This document shows positions 55,891-64,000 of a DNA stretch of 64,000 nt, piece after piece. The stretch is from contig SADC01000118.1 in assembly GCA_004194705.1 (NCBI GenBank), positions 186,001 to 250,000 on the forward strand. Direction: 5' to 3'. A program made the translations under genes and the position numbers. Under the pieces are notes generated by a model. The model was not told where the DNA came from, did not search any database, and saw only the letters and a program-made list of their open reading frames with translations. The first letter of the stretch is position 1. Each line of letters begins with the position of its first letter. This stretch comes from Ditylenchus dipsaci (taxonomy: Eukaryota > Nematoda > Chromadorea > Rhabditida > Anguinidae).

Positions 55891-56573
55891 ATTTTTGGTT
55901 TTTTAAGATGTATAGGTACCCTTTTTGGTTTAATTACCTTAGGGGGACCAAGCAGTTGGTCAATCTTTGGTAACTAACTTTTTTCAGAACTTCAATTTTT
56001 AGTGCGGATATTGTTAGGAAACAACTTTTTCACCCTTTCTGGCTTATAAAAATTACTTAGGAGACGTTTAAACAATATTTACAGTTAACCAAAAAAGGGC
56101 CCCAAGTGCACAAGTGCCCCGTTTTCATCGTTTTCACGGCCTAAAACATACTTAGACCTTGAAAAACGCACTTTTGGCTCTGGCCAAATAGTGTACTCCT
56201 GCCTTTTTTTAGCTCGATTAACGAAGCTTTTTTAAAATTCTGTTTGACAGTCTAGACGCAAATATCGCAAGGATGTCGATTTGGCCGATCGTTTTTCAAA
56301 ATCCAAAAATCTTTTCTTCTGAAAAATGAAACACTCGATTTAAGGACAGGGATTTTAGAAAAAGCCTGTCCTAAAATCGAGGGTTTGCTTTTTTAGAAGA
56401 AAAAGTTTTTGGATTTTGAAAAACGATCGGCAAAATCGACATTCTTGCGATATTTGCGACTAGACTGTCAAAACAGAATTTTAAAAGAGCTTCGAAAATC
56501 GAGCTAAAAAAAGTGTCAGACCCAGCTGGGGAACGAACTTTTGGGGGTGTCCTTAAATCGAGAGTCGACTGTA

Positions 56574-56960
56574 TATTAAAAGCTCGGATAAATTAGAAAC
56601 AGTTAAGTATCGATTCAACATATACTTCGAGAACTAACCCGATCTGTAGGTCATGTTGAGACTAAGTTTGCTGATTTTTTTGACCCTGAAAGTAAATATG
56701 GCTTCAAAGGTGCAAAGAACAAAAAAATTGCCAAAAAAACTTCGAGTCTTTAAAAAAGCGAATTTTGAAAACCACCCAAAAACCCAACTAGAACGCCTTA
56801 TTTGACACCAAAGTATATACATTTCAGGGCTAGGTCAAAACCTGCTCAACAAAAATCTTCTTAATGAAATTCTTATATAGGTAGACAATATAATTAGTTG
56901 ATAGGTTCACAAGTAAGCAATTCCGTTTCGAAATGATTTTATGAAACCTGTTAACTAATT
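56574..56960. other. AT-rich spacer, no gene recognised
   Basis: A minus-strand frame (56822-56634) shows no family features. Confidence 0.3.
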
Positions 56961-56984
56961 ATAGTGTCGTCCTATATAATATTT

Positions 56985-58380
56985 TCGCTAAGCAAGTTTC
57001 TCGTTGGGCAAAGCTTTTCCTTGCTGCTAAAAGACTTCTTTTTGCTCCCAAAGGACTTTTTTTTGCTGCTAATTTTTTTTGCTGCAAAAGACTTTTTTTG
57101 CGCCAAAAAGAATTTTTTTGCTGCAAAAAGACTTTTTTTGCTCCCAAAGGACTTTTTTTTGCTGCTAATTTTGTGTGCTGCAAAAAGACTTTTTTTTGCT
57201 CCAAGAAGACTTTTTTTTGCTGCTAAATACTTTTTTTGCTGCAAATATTGTTTTGCTTCACATGCCTTCTTCGCAGCATTTTTCACTAGAAATATCAATT
57301 ATTATACCTATTTTGCGGTCAATTTGTCCACAAACTTTTATTATTTCTTAGGAACGAATAAACCATGCTATACAACCAAAATTGTGTGCTGAAAACAGTT
57401 TGTTGAGACCGAAATTCTGTTTTGACTAACTAGAATCTCAATACTCTGGGTTATTCATGAAAAAAACAGTACCCACTTTAAGGTAGTCGCGACATATGCA
57501 CTTGGACGGGGGGGGGCACTTTATATTGATTTGAGAAAAGTGTTTAAACATCTGCTAAGTAACTTTTTACGCTCAGAATGATTTAAAGCTATTTTCTGAC
57601 ACCTTCCTAAATGAAAAATCAATTATCAAAATCAACCAAAATTTAAGTTTTTATTTAATTTTTGCCCCTGAAATGCATAAATACCAGGTAGTCGACCTTA
57701 AAATTAAGGGAATCATTCAGACTGAGGATGTATATAATTATATCATGCCTAGAGCAGTGCCTTGAGTGATTTAGTGTGTATAAATTTAGTGTGTATGAAA
57801 AGTCGGTTTTTGCAGCGAAATTTTTAGGCGGTACTTAAGTTGTTCAGCCGGACCCCACCTGGAGAATAGGGAACTACCTAGGTTTCGAAAGTGTGATTAA
57901 TCGATCTGTGGACGAATTGACGTGTGGACGAATTGGCGAATGCACGAATTGACCGTGGACGGATTGACTGTGGACGAATTGACCACAAAATAGTATAATA
58001 ATTGTATAATAATTGATATTTCTAGTGAAAAATGCTGCGAAGAAGGCATGTGAAGCAAAACAATATTTGCAGCAAAAAAAGTATTTTAGCAGCAAAAAAA
58101 AGTATTTTAGCAGCAAAAAAAAAGTCTTTTTGCAGCACGAAAAGTCTTTTGCAGCAAAAAAAAGTCTTTTTGGAGCAAAAAAAAAGTCTTTTTGCAGCAC
58201 ACAAAATTAGCAGCAAAAAAAAGTCCTTTGGGAGCAAAAAAAGTCTTTTTGCAGCAAAAAAAGTCTTTTTGGCGCAAAAAAAGTCTTTTTGCAGCAAAAA
58301 AAATTAGCAGCGAAAAAAAGTACTTTGGAGCAAAAAGAAGTCTTTTAGCAGCAAGGAAAGCTTTGCCCGTTTTCGTTAAG
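56985..58380. repeat. large inverted repeat of GCAGCAAAAAAAGTCTTTTT units
   Basis: Arms 56985-57300 and 58015-58380 contain about a dozen units each of a 20-24 bp self-complementary word (gctgcaaaaagacttttttt). Some units are altered in the same order on both sides (ctcccaaagg / tttgggagc, cgccaaaaag / tttttggcgc, gctaattttgtgtgctgc). Spacer about 710 bp. The Lys-rich and Phe/Leu-rich frames here are repeat translations. Confidence 0.9.
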
Positions 58381-58386
58381 CAGGTT

Positions 58387-58675
58387 TCGTTAAAGGGGGG
58401 GGGGGGGGTGACACTTGGGGGGTTGAGAAATGGGTTTGTCAACCTGATCGAAAACCCATTAATGGGTTGCAAAAAGATTTTGAATATAAAATTATTTATG
58501 TGATTTTATGATGGGTTTCACTACATTATTCGACAATATTTAGTGAAACCCATCATAAAATCACATAAATAATTTTATATTTAAAATCTTTTTGCAACCC
58601 ATCCATGGGTTTTTTATCAGGTTGTCAACCCATTTCTCAACCCCCCAATTGTCCCCCCCCTTTAAGCAGGTTTTC
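58387..58675. mobile_element. G-tract-capped hairpin, copy 1
   Basis: Begins aaagggggggggggggg tgacacttggggggttga; stem to gattttatgatgggtttcac; right end caaccccccaattgtccccc. About 285 bp. Confidence 0.85.
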
Positions 58676-58783
58676 ACTAGCCCATTTCAGGCTATTATGC
58701 TCCTTAGCTATTGCCTCGGATTAAGAAAATTGACCCTTTTTAATAATGGACGCAAAATCACGCCCTGCACTACTTTTTCGTCT

Positions 58784-59048
58784 TAAAGGGGGGGGGGACA
58801 CTTGGGGGGTTGAGAAATGGGTTTGTTAACCTGATGAAAAACCCATTGACGGGTTGCAAAAAGATTTTGAATATAAAATTATTTATATGATTTAATGATG
58901 GGTTTCACTAAATAATGCCAAATAATGTAGTGAAACCCATCATAAATCACATAAGTAATTTATTTTAAATCTTTTTGCAACCCATCCATGGGTTTTTATC
59001 AGGTTGTCAAACCATTTCTCAACCCCCCAAGTGTCCCCCCCCCCCTTT
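58784..59048. mobile_element. G-tract-capped hairpin, copy 2
   Basis: ttaaaggggggggggacact ... gtccccccccccctttaa. Same stem words (gggtttgttaacctgat, acccattgacgggttgcaaa). Confidence 0.85.
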
Positions 59049-59300
59049 AAAGGGGGGGGAGACACTTGGGGGTTGAGAAATAGGTTTCCCAACCTAATAT
59101 AAAACCCATTGACGGGTTACGAAAAGATTTAAAATATAAAATAATTTATGTGATTTTCAGATGGGTTTCACTAAATATTGTCGAATAATGTAGTGAAACC
59201 ATCTTAAAATCACGTAAATAATTTTATATTCAAAATTTTTGCAACCCGTCAGTCAGTTTTTAGTTAGGCTGGCAAACCCATTTCTCAAACCCCCGGATTT
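59046..59300. mobile_element. G-tract-capped hairpin, copy 3 (right end decayed)
   Basis: Starts inside the right end of copy 2 (ctttaaaggggggggagaca), with the same stem, ending tttctcaaacccccgg. The three copies are head to tail within 920 bp. Confidence 0.8.
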
Positions 59301-59850
59301 TTCGGATTACCGAATAAAAGTATTTGCACGAACAGAAATCTAAATTGGCGGGAAAATAATGGGTGAACCTGAATTCATCAAGTATTTTTGATTTACCCTC
59401 GACTCCGAGAATATTCTTATCAACCATTTGGTGTGCGTTCGAGTTCTAAAATCTGATTTTTTCAATAATCAGAATATTTAAAATAAAATTTGGTAATAGC
59501 AAAATGCTGGGTGGTATTTAGGTGGAGAGTACCCAGATGTTGCTATCCAAGTGGTGGCGCCTAGGTAGTACCAACTTGGTGGTTGTCAGGTGGTTTGTAA
59601 CAATTATAGTAGATTTTGTATAAAAGAGCACCTCTAGAGACCGGACCAAGCTTTTATATCGGCATGCTCTTATATTTAGGTTTGACTGCATCTAGGTACT
59701 GTATAGTATAGTACTGTATAAACATGGTCTGATCCACTTCAGAAAATAACATATACATAGGGGCAGGAAGGGAAATTGCAATGCGTTTCAAAAGACGATT
59801 TAAAGGCACAAAATGCAGAAAAGCGGCACAGAGCCTAACGTCCATAATAC
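59301..59850. other. no recognisable gene
   Basis: A run of ggtggtatttaggtggagag / gtggttgtcaggtgg-like GGTGG words at 59500-59600 resembles the patch at 27990. No coding evidence. Confidence 0.3.
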
Positions 59851-59852
59851 TA

Positions 59853-60108
59853 CAGGTGTCCAATAAAAACTGCACCATTATTCAGATTATTGCCCTTTTA
59901 CATTCCTATTAATTTTTTAATCAATCTTTATTCACAAATGGTCGGGTTAATATGTTCTCTTTGTTGATTTTATATTTTCTAGTCATTTTAGCTATAACTG
60001 GTTTAAATTTATTGGCTGAAACCTCAAAAAAAATTTTTATGGTTTCACCGGTCCGCGGAAGCGCTTGATAAATTTTTCGAAAATGGTGCAGTTTTTATTG
60101 ACACCCTG
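59853..60108. mobile_element. Tc1/mariner-like MITE (256 bp)
   Basis: TA on both sides. CAGGTGTCCAATAAAAACTG at the left, CAGTTTTTATTGACACCCTG at the right. Confidence 0.85.
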
Positions 60109-60735
60109 TATATGTAGATTTCTTTAAAATTGTATGAATTTGTATATGAAAAATTGTACATTGCATATAAAACTTTTTGATACATGCTTTATGAAAAAGC
60201 TATCAGCAATTTGTAAAAAGAAGGTTTTTAAAAATTTGAATTTCAAACATGTTGTTGTTATTTATAAAATGACCTCTTTTACACTTTTTAAATAAAAAAT
60301 TATTATTTAATTTCTATGTACAAATTTTAAAATAATATTTTAATACTAGATTATTACTTTTTTAATTTTCTCTAATAATTTACAAAAAAAAATCGGGCAC
60401 AAATATAAAGACGTATTACAATAAATATACTTTAAAACACGCAGTTGATGTGCCATTTTTATAAAGTGCTTTGAAATATTTATATAGTCTTTGGGCGAAC
60501 TTCTAGCATAGAATCTTATTTTTCACGGGGTTCGAGGCATTTTGGGTGAATTACGAATTGCTTTGGGGGACCAAGGCACATTATTTCAAAGGTTCGAAAA
60601 TTCGAGCTTTCATGGTGGCATAATTTTTTATTATTGTCATGATTGAATTATTATTTTCTGCAAATTTGTTGTCTTGACAGGAAATAAGTGAAAAGTGGGC
60701 TTATGTGTTTTTAAGGATATGCTTAAGCATTAAGG
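60109..60735. other. very AT-rich, nothing seen
   Basis: Long A/T runs; no frame, repeat or RNA gene identified. Confidence 0.35.
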
Positions 60736-60736
60736 T

Positions 60737-60875
60737 TGGGTAATTCTCCGGAAAAAGTATTTCTCCGGGTAATTACCGGGTGATTTCGGTAATTACCCAA
60801 GTAATTACCGAGAAATAAGGCCGGAAAAGTATTTTTCGGGTAATTACCCGGGTAATTACCAATCAACCAACCCTA
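60737..60875. repeat. GGTAATTACC palindromic cluster
   Basis: Six or so overlapping copies of the self-complementary GGTAATTACC/GGGTAATTACCC, bounded by ggttgggtaattctccggaa and taattaccaatcaaccaacc. Confidence 0.8.
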
Positions 60876-60929
60876 CTTAACATAGAATATGCCTGAAAAA
60901 TGCTTTTTAGCCCAGTTATCACCATACTT

Positions 60930-61400
60930 GGACATGGAGCGCCGGCGCCATGGTGCGCCCGGAAAATTTTGAAAAAATTGAAGCGCTGACGCTGGCACCT
61001 GGCGCCTTTTTTAAAAAATGTATAGTCGGGCGCCACTCTCTTGAGTGTTTTTATATTTCCTTATTATAGAAATGGCCTTTTTTAGTTGTTGCTAAATTGT
61101 GTTTTGTACTGGTTTTTCCAGCTTTTTAGATTTTATGACTCATACAGCTATAGTTAATTTAGATTCGGCAAAACTTTACTTGGTTATCATCGAGTAGCTA
61201 CAAGGATGGCGGGGGAGGAAGGGGTTTGTGTATTACCGAATAGCTTTTTTAAGAAGGGGGTATTACGGAGTAGCGTCGAAAAAATATTACATGTGAAAAA
61301 TGCTGGATTCTGACCCTAAAAATGGGTCTTAAAATAGGGCTGAACTGTAATTTTGACTGCCGTTATTTTGATTTGCACAATGAAGCAAGAAAAAAATAAG
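60930..61400. other. GGCGCC-rich patch and spacer
   Basis: gagcgccggcgccatggtgcgc at 60948-60969 and ggcacctggcgcc at 60992 stand out as GC-rich palindromic words. The rest is plain AT-rich. Confidence 0.4.
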
Positions 61401-61857
61401 TAAGAGGACCTGCCCTGCACTTTGAAATGCCCTTTAAAGCACGATATGATGGAACCACCAACCACTCTGCCTATTTTTTGTCAATAAGAAAAGCTTCTTT
61501 CTCTCGCTATTTAGATATTGCTGTTTATAATGGCAGTAGTTAAAAAAGGCAGAAAAGCAGTATGTATATTTTTTTTCAAAAGCAGACATATATAGAAAGG
61601 TTGGCTGGTGTAGATGTCTTCGAATTGCCCTTTTGTACCGTTGGCTGGTGCTACTACTCGAAAAGTTAGCTCTTGCGAACACGGGTAAGGAAGTGGCTGG
61701 CTGTCTAAATCTAGAGTAGACAAAAAATTTAGTCTTTATATAATAGACATTCTAAAAAAATTGAAGTGTATTTTATTTCATTTATACTATTTTCAAAATA
61801 TTAATGTTTTTTTCAACTTCTACCTACTTTTTGTCAGTTTTTTTGGTCAAATTTGAT

Positions 61858-62190
61858 ATACACCACCACTCAACTATGATTTAGACCCATCCACCGAAAC
61901 CCGCCCCCCCTATCCCAGTCAGCTATGATTCAGCCCCGGTTCGACTCACGTGGTGGCACGCTGCTTTTTTTTTTGGCTTATTTGAACGATTTTAGGGTTG
62001 TTTGTGTCGCTGATTCCGAAACTGCGTCACAAAAGTCGAATTACCCAGAACTGGTCAATAAGTCGAAAAAAGTAGCGTGCCACCACGTGGAATCGAACTG
62101 GGGCTAAATCATACCAGACTGGGGGGGGGGGTGGTCTGGTTGGTTTGTGGCTAGTGTATCTAAATCATAGTTGAGTGGGGTGTATATCAC
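61858..62190. mobile_element. foldback with inverted tRNA-like B boxes
   Basis: ccactcaactatgatttaga and gccccggttcgactcacgtg face ccacgtggaatcgaactggg and ctaaatcatagttgagtgg. GGTTCGACTC and its mirror are B-box-like, and the adjacent GTGGTGGCACGCT also occurs with the SINE-like copy at 13769. Confidence 0.75.
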
Positions 62191-62308
62191 AATTGCTCCG
62201 TCATTTTTTGTAATTTTTACATTTAATCTACTTAATAATAAATTCCCTCGCTCTTTTTTCACAGCTACAATAAACTAATAATTTTTCAGAAAGAACTAGA
62301 CTAAAATA

Positions 62309-62905
62309 ATGGTTGTAAAACATCTATTATTATTTTCTTGAGCTTACTTATTAATGATGTGCTTCTTGTTAGTGGAAGTGTTGATCAGCAAAAACTTCAG
62401 CGTTCAGGGCAGTTGATTAAAGTTCCTAGTGATTTGTATCAGGTTCAAGAGCTAGCAGGAACTTATGACCATACGCGTAGAAAACGATTTGTTATTGATC
62501 CAATAAGCTTAGCAATTGTAAGTTTATCAACTAAATAAGCTTTGATAAAAAAAAGCCTCATTCTGGGTTTCAAAAATACCTAAGACTATCAGTCCAATAA
62601 AATCAGGAATGGGAACAAATTTATAAGCGAAAAAAAAAGAATTTTTGATGCAAATCTTCGAAAATAACAAATGAATTGGGGTAGCGCAAAAGTATAAATC
62701 TACAATTTAATTTATTACAAAAATATGATAGCTCTGCAGGGAATCACAGTTACTGCCTTTCTTCCCAACACTCTGGCCTTGCATGTCTACAACAAAAATA
62801 TTGCGCCTACTCCTGGAGCTGCTTCAAATCTTGGATCACATGGACCAGTGTCGACCATATGCCGACTTTGCCAACCCAGACCAATTCAAGCTCTATGCAG
62901 TTTAG
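62309..62905 (+). CDS. small secreted protein with dibasic cleavage site (unknown)
   Basis: An AATTTTTCAG acceptor at 62280-62289 precedes the ATG at 62309 by 20 bases, a likely spliced-leader site. The first exon (to 62517, GTAAGT donor) reads MVVKHLLLFS and, after one missing T, a further hydrophobic part ending LLVSG, together a signal peptide. The mature part has KLQRSGQLIKVPSDLYQVQE and a basic site, HTRRKRFVIDP. The second exon (acceptor at 62731 or 62749) has KILRLLLELLQILDHMDQ, then PYADFANPDQFKLYAV-stop, in the frame with the most gene-like codon use. RRKR suggests proprotein processing, as in peptide precursors. I do not recognise a family. Intron about 215-230 bases. Confidence 0.6.
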
Positions 62906-63416
62906 TCACCAAAATATTTGAAGTGTTGCTAAGGAATTATCTGAAAGAAATGCTTTGACAGCGTGTGAGTTCTTTCTCCGGCAAACAAAGTATAATTCGA
63001 GAAAAATCTTTAAATTTTTAAAATTTACATTAAGTGGTCTAGAAATTTTAAAGCATATTTTTTACAAGAAAAAAAATAATTCGTGCATTGTACAAGCATT
63101 TGTCATGAAGGGATTTGGCCATAACTTTTGCTAAATTGAACCTAAACCTACTTCCTCATATATTTTTAATTTTTCATGATTTTTTCTCTTTTTTATTTTG
63201 AAGCTGACACTCTAAGCAACCGAATGCAACCTAATTCACAGATAAAGATTTGTTCAAACACACCCAAATTTCAACAGGCAAAAATAACTATGATTTCATT
63301 AATATTCCACTTTTTCACCATTTTAACTAGTAAAAATTTTGATCGAGTTTTCAGCGCTTTCTCAACATCTTAGCATTAGGTTGTAGCGCAGTTAAAGAAC
63401 TATGAAACCCGTTTTA
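62906..63416. other. decayed relative of the element at 63417
   Basis: cagataaagatttgttcaaa cacacccaa and gcaaaaataactatgatttc resemble the stretch at 63560-63630 (ttatttgaacacacc, gacaaaaataacaatgattt). Probably an older copy of the same transposon lying next to the newer one. Confidence 0.5.
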
Positions 63417-63417
63417 T

Positions 63418-64000
63418 ACAGGGTGGCGCAACATAAACGCATGAATGAATTTTCGCCATAACTTTTTTAAATTTGCGGTACTTTGACTTTTTTTTTTAAA
63501 TTTTTTTTTTCTTTTTTTTATTCGAAAGCTGAATGAATGAAAATCGAATGACACTAACCATGCAAAGAATTCTTTATTTGAACACACCAATTTTAACGGA
63601 CAAAAATAACAATGATTTTCACTCATATTCCTGTTCTGTACTTTCACATTCACTTATAGGCAGTATTCGAGGCGAGTTACGTAGGCTCCGATTGCTCTGT
63701 TGACCATCTCCTGCGGCAGACTCATGAAAGCGCGCTCAATCCGTTCTCGAAGCTCATTCATACTGGCGATTAATGTTGTGTAGACTTGCAACCTTGATGT
63801 TTGGCCTTTTCTTCCTTTCGACGCTTCCTTGCCCTTGAATTTGGTGTACCAGTCAAGAATCCTATTGCGGTCCGGCACTTTAGCATGAATCCCGAGCTCC
63901 CTCCGATATCGAACGCCAAAATTGGCCACGCTTAACGCATTAATTTGTAGCGCAGTTAAAAGCTGTGAAACCCGTTTTATAGAACACTTTTCAAAATCTG
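63418..64000. mobile_element. Tc1/mariner-superfamily element, one end and partial gene
   Basis: CAGGGTGGCGCAACATAAAC at 63418, directly after TTTTATA, looks like a terminus with a TA target. The transposase fragment runs on the minus strand inside. The other end is not seen; the word gtagcgcagttaa occurs on both sides (63386, 63941), so the site may be a duplication or the element may continue past the window. Confidence 0.55.
63654..63929 (-). pseudogene. Tc1/mariner-type transposase with internal deletion
   Basis: The N-terminal half, NFGVRYRRELGIHAKVPDRN then RILDWYTKFKGKEASKGRKG, resembles the helix-turn-helix part of Tc1/mariner transposases (R-x-P-x-R-x-T-I-x-R-W-x-x-K-F). It runs straight into a C-terminal-type segment, LRERIERAFMSLPQEMVNRA, followed by RLEYCL-stop, like the family's L-x-x-R-I-x-x-A-x-x-x-I-P. 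The whole DDE/D catalytic core is missing, so the 91 residues cannot be active. The reading frame extends upstream beyond the ATG (NALSVA). In-frame survival of an internally deleted transposase could be chance or could be a DNA-binding derivative. Confidence 0.6.

Larger units (their letters stand above)
54478..56207. mobile_element. inserted element carrying a TTAGGC array and the 994-bp core
   Basis: Terminal arms gtacactatttggccagagc / gctctggccaaatagtgtac, about 95 bp each, extending through cttttggctctggcc, taagtatgttttagg and cgttttcacgg. Inside: the telomere-like array, then the core module. Confidence 0.8.
54408..56573. mobile_element. pogo/Tigger-like foldback split by a 1.7-kb insertion
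   Basis: CAGTCGACTCTCGATTTAAG at 54408 and TTAAATCGAGAGTCGACTG at 56555. The left arm breaks off after gtccgacactttttttggct (54474) and resumes at about 56207 with ctttttttagctcgatta. The central palindrome (56335-56390) repeats the TTAAGGACA phrase of the termini. Confidence 0.8.

Noticed and set aside
56964..58503. Long Phe/Leu-rich and Lys/Ser-rich ORFs on both strands
   Set aside because: They follow the 20-24 bp GCAGCAAAAAAAGTC units of the inverted repeat.

Overview
This is a piece of a eukaryotic nuclear genome, most likely from a nematode. The clues are spliced genes with short introns and TTTCAG-type acceptors; acceptor-like sites directly before, or a few bases to a few tens of bases before, start codons (the pattern expected of spliced-leader trans-splicing); long arrays built on the nematode telomere hexamer TTAGGC; and a PP4 phosphatase whose C-terminus looks nematode-like (from memory). 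The species cannot be named from the sequence. Overall base composition is AT-rich.

Genes, left to right. The 3' end of an sn1-specific diacylglycerol lipase gene (+, 1-1096) opens the window. A TOMM7 gene (-, 2974-3461) follows. From about 3.6 to 31 kb the DNA is mostly stacked foldback elements, with coding-like remnants: a pogo/Tigger-like N-terminus, hAT transposase pieces, two copies of an unknown coiled-coil segment at 13.1-14.1 and 16.7-17.3 kb, and an unknown frame-broken coiled-coil gene at 18.6-24.7 kb. The gene-dense part runs from 31.4 to 46.6 kb: PPP4C (+, 15 exons), GLRX5 (+, 6 exons), a large dex-1-like nidogen/EGF membrane protein gene (-, 46549 to 36394), and RPL37 (+) nested in one of its introns on the other strand. 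GLRX5 and the dex-1-like gene converge, and their poly(A) signals imply overlapping 3' UTRs. From 47 to 62 kb foldback elements dominate again. A small secreted-protein gene lies at 62.3-62.9 kb, and a deleted Tc1/mariner-type transposase ends the window.

The repeat landscape is the notable part. Several families share one design: a short constant terminal 'cap' followed by long inverted arms whose sequence differs from copy to copy. They are nested inside each other, so some loci are palindromes within palindromes within palindromes (3.94-7.44 kb, 26.4-27.3 kb, 54.4-56.6 kb). Two 994-bp elements carry perfect 8-bp target duplications. A shared core from those elements recurs three more times, and in all three cases it lies beside TTAGGC-type repeats.

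Several clear exons (RPL37, the dex-1-like gene, the secreted protein) are broken by single-base deletions, often in short homopolymers. The sequence probably comes from an assembly with residual homopolymer errors, so frame breaks here should not by themselves be read as pseudogenes.
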